A stretch of DNA of 11,707 bases from an uncultured Gammaproteobacteria bacterium (GTDB lineage Bacteria; Pseudomonadota; Gammaproteobacteria; Ga0077536). The stretch is from assembly GCA_903866355.1 (NCBI GenBank), contig CAIPNE010000302.1, forward strand, positions 1 to 11,707, in the 5' to 3' direction. Position numbers and translations under genes: made by a program. The notes below the pieces were generated by a model, which saw nothing but the letters and a program-made list of their open reading frames with translations, searched no databases and had not been told where the DNA came from. Of the stretch, positions 1 to 5,179 are shown piece by piece (the stretch's first letter is position 1; each line of letters begins with the position of its first letter).

Positions 1-640
1 TGCCAGGGATCTGATAGCGCCGTTCCAACCACCGAATAAGCGCCAGCAGCAAGCGAAAAATGCCGAAATAAATCAGCCCCACCGCGAGGTAGATTTCGAT
101 CCCACGATGGGTGGTGGCCACCAGCGTCATCGCCTCTTGGGTGACTTCCGGCAGGCCCACCGTGTAGGCAAAGGGTGAATATTTCAGCACGGTGGTGAAT
201 TCGTTCACCATCCCCGGCACGGCGAAACGCAGCATTTGTGGCAACTCGATAGCGGTAAACACTTGGCGGCGCGTCATGCCCATGGCCAGTGCGGCCAGCG
301 TCTCTGCGGCATCCACGCTGCCCAACGCACCGCGAAATACCTCACCCAGATAAGCCCCCGCAATGAGCCCGAGGCTCAGCACCATCGCCAACAAGGGCGG
401 TGCCTTGAGCCCCAAGCTGGGCAACCCAAAGTAAACCAAAAACAGCAACACCAAGACCGGCACGCCGCGGAAAAGATAGGTATAGACGTCCAGCAACAGC
501 GCCACTCGCGGCCCCGACAATTGGCGCAGACCGGCCAGCAGTAAACCGGTACTCACCCCGGTAGCACTACAGGCCAGCGTGACCAACAGGGTGTAGCCGC
601 AGCCGTGTGCCAGCCGCAGCACAATGTCGAAAAAACTCAC
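1..640 (-). CDS. Polar amino-acid ABC transporter permease (HisM/GlnP type), partial at window edge
   Basis: This is the inner-membrane permease of a polar amino-acid ABC importer. I translated it by hand from the minus strand; it has a GTG start at 640-638 (residues VSFFDIVLRL) and runs off the left edge after about 213 codons. Family marks are visible: the FRGVPVLVLLFLVYFGLP stretch at residues 57-74, which matches the usual RGTPLLVQLF-x-YFGLP segment, and the EAA loop at about residues 110-134, with AAETLAALAMG, then IELPQ. That loop contacts the ATPase. Several hydrophobic membrane spans alternate with short loops. GTG is the only start codon in frame after the upstream stop, and the ribosome site is poor. 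Only about 20 bp separate it from the upstream binding-protein gene, so the two are probably co-transcribed and translationally linked. The ATPase gene is not visible and may lie past the left edge. The ligand cannot be told from the sequence. Confidence 0.93.
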   Translation of the reverse strand, partial: MSFFDIVLRLAHGCGYTLLVTLACSATGVSTGLLLAGLRQLSGPRVALLLDVYTYLFRGVPVLVLLFLVYFGLPSLGLKAPPLLAMVLSLGLIAGAYLGEVFRGALGSVDAAETLAALAMGMTRRQVFTAIELPQMLRFAVPGMVNEFTTVLKYSPFAYTVGLPEVTQEAMTLVATTHRGIEIYLAVGLIYFGIFRLLLALIRWLERRYQIPG

Positions 641-659
641 GCCCGCGGAGATGCCGGGA

Positions 660-1439
660 TCACTTCATCCATTTATCGATAATGGCTTTGAGTTTTTCGG
701 GGCCCAGCTCAACCAGATATTGGTTGAAGTCGTCGCGCCGCGCCGAACCTTTGGCGAACGCAAAGCCTAATTGGTCGTGGCCTGTGAACACATAGCGGCT
801 CACCAGCGGCATTTTTTCTTTGCCGATGAAGTTGGCCAGCACCGGCTCTTCAATGAAGGCGAGATCCAGATTGCCGTTGCGCAGGTCCGCGACCACTTCG
901 TTGTAGGTCGGGTATAGCTTCACTTGGGCTAGCGTGTAATAGCCTTTGGGTTCCAGTTCGTTTTGGATCAAATCTGCGTAAGCCATGCCGCGTGGATAGC
1001 CGATGGAATACTTTTTGAGCACGGCCAAGTCGGTAATCTGAATGTCTTTATCCTTGAGGCTCACAAGGTGCCACGCGTTGTCGTAATACGGCGCGGAAAA
1101 ATCCATCGCTTCTTTACGCTTAGCGGTGATCGAGATGCCGGAAAACGCCACCTCGGCTTGCCCGCTGGACACCGCACCGAGCATCCCCTGCCAATCATAG
1201 GCGGTGATCTTCAATTCACAGCCACGCGCCTTGCAGTAGCCCTCGAAAATCTCGAGATCCGCGCCCATGGTTTTGCCATCCTGCGCGAAGAGCATGGGCG
1301 GTGAAGCGGGCGACACGGCAACCGTCACAGTGGTTAAGGCCGGTGCTGCCGCCCCGCCCGTGGAGGCGGGTTCCTGCTGACCACAAGCGGTCAAAACGAG
1401 TGCGCAAAACAGGCCAACGAGGGCACGGGTAATCGTCAT
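660..1439 (-). CDS. Amino-acid ABC transporter substrate-binding lipoprotein (SBP_bac_3 family)
   Basis: This is a periplasmic solute-binding lipoprotein of 259 residues, the usual length for family 3 (polar amino acids and opines). Residues 1-19 form a lipoprotein signal peptide: MTITR, a hydrophobic core and the lipobox LTAC, with Cys19 as the predicted lipidated residue. The mature part shows classic family 3 blocks: MGADLEIFEGYCKARG, then YDWQGMLGAVSSGQAEVAFSGI, then ITAKRKEAMDFSAPYYD, and later VVADLRNGNLDLAFIEEP, which corresponds to the D-x-x-x-G-x-x-D-A hinge region. The start is supported by an AAGG ribosome site seven bases upstream of the ATG. The permease gene follows directly on the same strand. 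A glutamate, glutamine, arginine or similar ligand is possible, but specificity cannot be read here. Confidence 0.93.
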   Translation of the reverse strand: MTITRALVGLFCALVLTACGQQEPASTGGAAAPALTTVTVAVSPASPPMLFAQDGKTMGADLEIFEGYCKARGCELKITAYDWQGMLGAVSSGQAEVAFSGISITAKRKEAMDFSAPYYDNAWHLVSLKDKDIQITDLAVLKKYSIGYPRGMAYADLIQNELEPKGYYTLAQVKLYPTYNEVVADLRNGNLDLAFIEEPVLANFIGKEKMPLVSRYVFTGHDQLGFAFAKGSARRDDFNQYLVELGPEKLKAIIDKWMK

Positions 1440-1514
1440 GAGGAAACCTTTTAATTCGGGGTGAACGGAAAACGGCTGCGGAAACCGCCTCGTGGTGGTG
1501 GCGCATCGCGCGAA

Positions 1515-1541
1515 GGCATGGAGGGTAACTGCTCCCGTGCC
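1515..1541. repeat. Inverted repeat (hairpin) in the leader of the ABC transporter genes
   Basis: On the plus strand GGCATGGAG, an 8-base loop, then CTCCCGTGCC. Seven outer pairs form, including one T-G wobble, then one bulged C and two inner pairs. It lies about 75 bases upstream of the substrate-binding protein start, inside the 235-bp gap after cinA. No run of T follows on either side, so it does not look like an intrinsic terminator. It could be a leader structure or an operator. I did not recognise a known riboswitch in the rest of this gap. Confidence 0.35.
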
Positions 1542-1674
1542 TGTGGTCGAGACATAGTCTTGTCCAACGAGGGATGCGTGTAGAGGGATTCAGGCTAGGG
1601 GGTAATACCGCTGAAGGGCCGCGTGCCAGCGCGATGGGTTGACCCGAGACATGACCCACCACCGCGGCGCGCGC

Positions 1675-2910
1675 TTAGGTTAGCGCCAGCCGGTGGCGCA
1701 GCAGGTTGAGGCTGCCGATGACCGAGAATTCGCGAATACGCTCGCGGTCGCCGGGTAGCGCAATACGCTCCGCGAACGCACCCTCGGCCGTGGCGATCCC
1801 AATAAACACCGTGCCGGGGCGCATCCCCGGGCGCGCACTGGCGGCGTCGATGGCGGTGGTCGCCAAGCCCACGTCGGCACCCAGCGTGTGGCGTACAGCA
1901 GCGGCAAGTGCCGCGGTGGTGTCCTCATTGGCAAACGGGGCAGGTGCCACGCCCAACAAGCGCTGCTGGGCTGCAGGATCAGCCAGCATCAGCCCACCCA
2001 AAAACGTGTCGGGGGCCATCGGGCTGGTGCTCAATCGCAGGCTGAGCAAGCCACCAGTGGCGGTTTCCGCCACTGCGAGCGACCAGCCCCGTTGCTTGAG
2101 TCCCTGCAAAATAGCGCTTTCCATGGTTTGCTCGTCAATACCAAAAATGCAGTTGCCGAGAATGGCCCGCACCACGGATTCAACCCGCGCGATGATCTCA
2201 TCGACGGCTTCGACCTGCGCGGCTTTGGCGGTAATGCGGACTTTAATCCCCTCCATGCCGCTCGCTTGAAAGGCCAGCGTGGCCTGCCCGCTGGCATCCA
2301 GTTCTAGCATATAGGCGGCCAGCATTTCGGCGAGACCCGATTCCGAATGCCCCCAAGTACGGAGCACACGGCTCTTGATGACCGCCCGCACGCCGGCGCG
2401 GCGTTGCAGATCGGGGAGGATGGTGCCGAGCATCATTTCGCGCATTTCGCTGGGCACGCCCGGCACGGCGTAGAGCACTTTGTCGCCCACCGGGCAAATG
2501 AGTCCGGGTGCGGTGCCCGGCATTTCGGGGATCGGGGTCGCGCCCTGAGGCACCTCGGCTTGGAGCAAATTGTTCTCGGGCATGGTGCGACCACGCGATT
2601 CAAACATCTGACGAATCCGCGCGCCGATCACGTCATCAGCGACCAATCCGACCCCCATCACCTCGGCCAAGGCCGCGCGGGTGATATCGTCCTGAGTTGG
2701 CCCTAGCCCGCCACAGCAGATCACCGCGTCGCTGCGCGCCAATGCCGCGCGCATGCTGGCGACGATGCGCGCGTGGTTATCGCCCACTTTGACTTGGTAA
2801 AACGAGTCGATACCCGCCAGCGCGAGCTGCTCACCGATCCAACTCGAGTTGGTATCGGTAATCTGACCGAGGAGTAGCTCGGTGCCGATAGCGAGAACTT
2901 CACAACGCAT
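1675..2910 (-). CDS. cinA: CinA-family protein (MoCF-like domain plus degenerate NMN-deamidase domain)
   Basis: A full-length CinA of 411 residues. The N-terminal COG1058/MoCF-biosynthesis-like domain (about residues 1-170) shows AIGTELLLGQITDTNSSWI at 7-25, CCGGLGPTQDDIT at 65-77 and VPGVPSEM at 149-156; in characterised CinA proteins this domain hydrolyses ADP-ribose or similar nucleotides. The C-terminal PncC-like domain (from about 262) is the nicotinamide mononucleotide deamidase fold. Here its key motifs are altered: the usual ESCTGG is ETATGG (282-287), and the usual YSNEAK stretch is LADPAAQQ (309-316), so the catalytic Ser and Lys are both missing. This resembles E. coli YfaY, which is reported to lack deamidase activity. 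ATG start with an AGAGG ribosome site. It is divergent from the selenoprotein gene and ends 235 bp before the ABC transporter genes. The older link of CinA with competence does not apply to this context in any visible way. Confidence 0.95.
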   Translation of the reverse strand: MRCEVLAIGTELLLGQITDTNSSWIGEQLALAGIDSFYQVKVGDNHARIVASMRAALARSDAVICCGGLGPTQDDITRAALAEVMGVGLVADDVIGARIRQMFESRGRTMPENNLLQAEVPQGATPIPEMPGTAPGLICPVGDKVLYAVPGVPSEMREMMLGTILPDLQRRAGVRAVIKSRVLRTWGHSESGLAEMLAAYMLELDASGQATLAFQASGMEGIKVRITAKAAQVEAVDEIIARVESVVRAILGNCIFGIDEQTMESAILQGLKQRGWSLAVAETATGGLLSLRLSTSPMAPDTFLGGLMLADPAAQQRLLGVAPAPFANEDTTAALAAAVRHTLGADVGLATTAIDAASARPGMRPGTVFIGIATAEGAFAERIALPGDRERIREFSVIGSLNLLRHRLALT

Positions 2911-2992
2911 ATAAACCTCTCAAAGGGATCCGCAGGGGGGTCATTTTTCGCGCTACCATGGCCAACACGCAAGCATTACTAGGACTAGCGCC
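2911..2992. promoter_or_regulatory. Divergent promoter region between cinA and the SelW-like gene
   Basis: An 82-bp gap between two divergent start codons must hold promoters for both genes unless they are read from elsewhere. Ribosome sites are clear on both sides: AGAGG ahead of cinA (minus) and AGGA at 2981-2984, eight bases ahead of the ATG at 2993 (plus). I could not assign convincing -35/-10 pairs. Confidence 0.4.
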
Positions 2993-3211
2993 ATGAAAAT
3001 ACGCATCGAATACTGCCAGCAGTGAAACTACGAGCCCACGGCTCTCCGTGTGAGAGACCAGTTGCGCGCCGCCGGCGTCACGCACATTGAGCTGGTGCCC
3101 GGCGCGGGCGGCGTTTTTGAGGTGACCGTCGATGGCGCGCTGAGATTCTCTAAGCGCGCGCTGCGGCGTTTCCCCAGCGAGGCGGAAATCGCCAGCTGGC
3201 ACGCCGCCTAA
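2993..3211 (+). CDS. SelW/Rdx-family selenoprotein with in-frame TGA (selenocysteine)
   Basis: A 72-residue Rdx (SelT/SelW/SelH) family redox protein with a thioredoxin-like fold. Reading from ATG 2993 gives MKIRIEYCQQ, then TGA (3023-3025), then NYEPTALRVRDQL, on to the stop TAA at 3209. If the TGA is selenocysteine, the active site is Y-C-Q-Q-U (Cys8, Sec11), exactly the family CxxU motif, followed by the family N-Y-x-P. The C-terminal half keeps the second hallmark, GGVFEVTVDG, then FSKRALRRFP, then E-I. Protein similarity therefore continues in the same frame on both sides of the TGA and ends at a normal stop at the usual family length. An AGGA ribosome site lies eight bases upstream. A SECIS-like hairpin follows the TGA (see separate entry). 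SelW-type proteins are thought to act in thiol redox reactions, with poorly known partners. The stop lies six bases from the stop of the convergent oxidoreductase gene. A sequencing error of TGC or TGT to TGA would give the Cys form and cannot be excluded, but the hairpin argues against it. Confidence 0.92.
3023..3059 (+). promoter_or_regulatory. Bacterial SECIS-like element for Sec insertion at TGA 3023-3025
   Basis: Right after the TGA the mRNA can fold as GG (3040-3041) and CUCUC (3042-3046), loop CGUGU (3047-3051), GAGAG (3052-3056), bulged A (3057) and CC (3058-3059). That is five continuous pairs plus two more below a bulge. The loop is five bases, with G at the second place followed by U, and 22 bases separate the TGA from that G. 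These values fit the published general bacterial SECIS model (small apical loop with an early G, about 16-37 bases from the UGA), and the GU in the loop recalls the SelB contact of E. coli fdhF. SelB binding is inferred; selB and selC are not in the window. Confidence 0.8.
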
Positions 3212-3217
3212 GCGCAC

Positions 3218-4198
3218 TTAAGCCTTGGGTGCCAAGGCCAGCAACGCGCTGCGCGTGGCACTAAAACGCTCTTCATTAACCGGGCTCACCGCCAGCACCG
3301 GAAGATCGGCACCCGCCGCACGAAACGCCGCGAGTTGGCCGCGCGCGTGCGCCGCGCTGCCGTACACACAAACCTCCGCCACGAGTTCATCAGGGATTTG
3401 CTGCGCGGCGGCACGGCGCGCCCCCGACTCCCAAGCAGCTTTAACCGCCTCCATGGCCACCCCGTAACCCGCGCGCCGCCACTGCCGACGGTAGTTTGGC
3501 AACTGCGCAAAGAACGCCAAATTGTAGCGGGCAGCTGAGCGGGCGGCGTCTTCATCCTCGCTAATGAAGGTGGGGATACTCAAACAACAACCAAAGCTCC
3601 GAGGGTCGCCGCCGCGCTGCGCGACCGCTTCATGGGCGGCAGCGAGCAACTTGGGCAGATAACTAAGCGGCGATAAAAACGGCATCAGCCCATCGCCAAG
3701 GGCCCCGGCAATTTGCGCACTTTCCACCGTGTTGCCTGCCACGTACACCGGCACGGGATAGGCCGTGGGCGGTGGATTGAACAAACCTTGGGTTAGCTGC
3801 CCCGCCAGCGCCTTTTTGACGTACGCCACGTACTCGCGCAAGGTCTGGCGCCCGTCGCCCATTTCGATACCCAAGGTTGCTAACAACCCACGGTGGCTCA
3901 TACCCAACCCCAACAGCAAACGCCCGCCGGAGATTTCAGCGATGGTGCGGGCCGTAGCGGCACACAAAAACGGATGCCGAAAATAAATGTTAGCAATATT
4001 GGTTCCCACCTGAATATCCGTGGTGGCACCCGCAATCGCCAAACTGGCTGCCAACGCATCCGCCCGGCCTTCGTTGACCAACACCGCGGAAAAACCCTGC
4101 GCTTGCGCCAACTCGGCTAGCTCGATTATTTCGCGCACGGTGGTGTCGGTGACGCTGGATAACACCACCCCTAAGGGTTGGCGGTGGGGCTGGGTCAT
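3218..4198 (-). CDS. LLM-class (luciferase-like) flavin-dependent oxidoreductase
   Basis: A 326-residue member of the bacterial luciferase-like monooxygenase superfamily, a TIM-barrel enzyme using reduced FMN or F420. Visible blocks are LGVVLSSVTD near the start, AQAQGFSAVLVNEGRADAL (residues 32-50), VGTNIANIYFRHPF (64-77) with the family pattern G-T-x-x, and ISGGRLLLGLGMSH (89-102), the nucleotide/flavin-side signature. A later AGNTVESAQIAGALGDGLMP (154-173) is also typical. I chose ATG 4198 because AGGAG lies seven bases upstream and the following residues start the barrel's first strand. The frame stays open upstream to 4459, but those 87 residues are Arg-rich, unlike the family, and are rejected. 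F420 or FMN preference and substrate cannot be told. It is convergent with the selenoprotein gene. Confidence 0.9.
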   Translation of the reverse strand: MTQPHRQPLGVVLSSVTDTTVREIIELAELAQAQGFSAVLVNEGRADALAASLAIAGATTDIQVGTNIANIYFRHPFLCAATARTIAEISGGRLLLGLGMSHRGLLATLGIEMGDGRQTLREYVAYVKKALAGQLTQGLFNPPPTAYPVPVYVAGNTVESAQIAGALGDGLMPFLSPLSYLPKLLAAAHEAVAQRGGDPRSFGCCLSIPTFISEDEDAARSAARYNLAFFAQLPNYRRQWRRAGYGVAMEAVKAAWESGARRAAAQQIPDELVAEVCVYGSAAHARGQLAAFRAAGADLPVLAVSPVNEERFSATRSALLALAPKA

Positions 4199-4548
4199 GG
4201 CCAAACTCCTGTGCCTGAATTTTTTTTTAAATATCGTTAACCATTTTTCACCGCTGAACGCCGGCCGCGCGCCGTACCGCCGACCGCCAGAAACCCATAG
4301 CGAAAATCCATCACGCGGTTGCGCTGGGGCGGTGTACCCACCCAGTCCCTCCATCGGCCAGTCTCGCGACTTTGCGTGCCGGCGCACTGTCAGCGACACG
4401 GTGCGCGATTCACCGGACTTAAACGCACGCCTCCATTTGACCTGTCGTCTTAAAACCACCGTTTACAGACGCAGCAGCCAGTACTGCCGGGCGCGGCCTT
4501 GGGGCTCGCCAGAGCACGCCGTCAGGCCGCGTGAGTGCCTGGCCAAAA

Positions 4549-4567
4549 CGCCGTTGCAGGAACGGCG
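4549..4567 (-). terminator. Possible intrinsic terminator, minus strand
   Basis: Read on the minus strand: CGCCGTT, loop CCTGC, AACGGCG, then TTTT. The stem is a perfect seven pairs and is GC-rich, and the short T run follows at once. It would end transcripts entering from the candidate small ORF side. The T run is only four bases, so strength is doubtful. Confidence 0.45.
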
Positions 4568-4635
4568 CCTGCCGACAACCCGTGGGCGGGCGGGCTAAAA
4601 ATGGCGCATCGCAATGCTGGCGCGATCAGTTGACG

Positions 4636-4691
4636 ATCGAGTCTGATCCCATCGATTTTCCCATTTTCAATCGAGTCTGACCCCATGGATT
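4636..4691. repeat. Imperfect direct repeat, two 22-bp copies 34 bp apart
   Basis: Copy one is 4636-4657 and copy two is 4670-4691; they agree at 20 of 22 bases and share the core GAGTCTGAYCCCATSGATT. A TCGATT/AATCGA inverted pair spans the interval between them (4652-4674). Similar GAGTCTGACCCCAT words are, from memory, scattered in many proteobacterial genomes, often near small transposase or REP-type genes; no such gene is seen here. Confidence 0.6.
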
Positions 4692-4771
4692 CATCGATTT
4701 TTATCGGTCGAATAAAGCATGGTGCCGAATAGCATGAAGGCGCCTCCTTGGAGTTAAGCCGTGATGACAAA

Positions 4772-4785
4772 GCCGCGCAAGCGGC
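4772..4785 (-). terminator. Short hairpin after candidate small ORF
   Basis: On the minus strand GCCGC, loop TTGC, GCGGC, followed by TTTGTC, starting one base past the stop of the candidate small ORF. Five pairs and a broken T run make it a weak intrinsic terminator at best. Confidence 0.35.
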
Positions 4786-4786
4786 G

Positions 4787-5029
4787 CTAACTCTCGCTAA
4801 TCACCACCGTGTGGTGGCTGGCAAGTGATGGAAACTGGCCGTGAAGAATCCCGAGGGTCTCCTGATCCGTGCACGGATCAGGTACCCAGCTTGATCTCGC
4901 ATTCGTTGCGCCGAGGATGACGTGCGTGCCGCAAAGACGGCAGGTTAAATCCCGTACGGTTTTTCCTTGAAGGGAATCTTTTGCACTTCCTTCAAGGTAG
5001 AACTTTGAGTCCCCGCTGCGCCCACCCAT
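4787..5029 (-). CDS. Candidate small hypothetical protein with CxxC motif
   Basis: An 80-residue frame opening MGGRSGDSKFYLEG and carrying DLTCRLCGTH at about residues 28-37, a single CxxC knuckle that could bind zinc or be redox active. I do not recognise the family. In favour: balanced amino-acid composition, and a GC-rich hairpin (4772-4785) followed by TTTGT directly after its stop, as expected of a terminator. Against: no clear ribosome site before the ATG (only AGATAATAAAAA), and three inverted repeats run through the coding sequence, which is odd for a protein gene. It might instead be a structured RNA or a decayed remnant. Confidence 0.35.
   Translation of the reverse strand: MGGRSGDSKFYLEGSAKDSLQGKTVRDLTCRLCGTHVILGATNARSSWVPDPCTDQETLGILHGQFPSLASHHTVVISES
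4861..4882. repeat. Perfect 22-bp palindrome
   Basis: CCTGATCCGTG followed directly by its exact reverse complement, with no spacer. A perfect 22-bp dyad is rare by chance in so short a window. It could be a dimeric regulator site, a recombinase or transposon target, or a hairpin seed. It lies inside the candidate small ORF. Confidence 0.7.
4965..4997. repeat. Nine-bp inverted repeat with 15-base spacer
   Basis: CCTTGAAGG at 4965-4973 and its exact reverse complement CCTTCAAGG at 4989-4997. Read on the minus strand it is followed by AAAAACC, so it is not a terminator in that direction; on the plus strand no T run follows either. It adds to the cluster of dyads in this gap. Confidence 0.5.
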
Positions 5030-5179
5030 TTTTTATTATCTGGCGCAAGGTTGGCCTTAGACGCGCGGCGGCGGCCAAACGAGGCGTTGAGCAGGCGCAC
5101 TGACCGCTAACCGCCGTTGTTCCCGGCTGGCCGGCCGGCACCCCTCAGATTGTTAACCAAGAACTAGCCCCGCCAGATC

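Larger units (their letters stand above)
4199..5179. other. Long gap with repeats and no confident gene
   Basis: About 980 bp between the oxidoreductase gene and the amidohydrolase gene. Open frames across it have odd composition or read across repeats. It contains an imperfect direct repeat (4636-4691), several inverted repeats (4549-4567, 4772-4785, 4804-4817, 4861-4882, 4965-4997), a 10-bp GCCGGCCGGC palindrome at 5130-5139, and one candidate small ORF (4787-5029). The first part (4230-4520) shows nothing I recognise. The mix suggests an insertion or decay zone rather than a normal promoter gap. Confidence 0.6.

Noticed and set aside
236..544. 102-residue plus-strand open frame
   Set aside because: It is antisense to the permease gene, which shows a full family pattern; its Gln/His-rich product is a shadow of that gene.
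1216..1662. 148-residue minus-strand open frame overlapping the substrate-binding protein
   Set aside because: It overlaps the well-supported lipoprotein gene in another frame and has a random-looking His/Arg/Pro-rich product.
2993..3025. Selenoprotein gene as a pseudogene with a nonsense mutation
   Set aside because: The TGA falls exactly at the family's Sec position, a SECIS-like hairpin follows, and no other damage is present in the frame.
2900..3217. 105-residue minus-strand open frame over the selenoprotein gene
   Set aside because: It lies antisense to a gene whose translation matches the Rdx family end to end, and it overlaps the cinA start; its product matches nothing I know.
4199..4459. 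N-terminal extension of the LLM oxidoreductase
   Set aside because: The 87 extra residues are Arg/Ser-rich and unlike the family, and a strong AGGAG ribosome site marks ATG 4198.
4020..4598. 192-residue plus-strand open frame
   Set aside because: Half of it is antisense to the oxidoreductase gene and the rest is Arg/Pro/Thr-rich with no family likeness.
4522..4770. 82-residue minus-strand open frame
   Set aside because: It reads through the direct repeat and a terminator-like hairpin, has no ribosome site, and resembles nothing known.
5101..5179. Integron attC-like sites around GCTAAC and GTTAAC words
   Set aside because: Core sites do not fit the paired RYYYAAC/GTTRRRY pattern and no integrase is in view.
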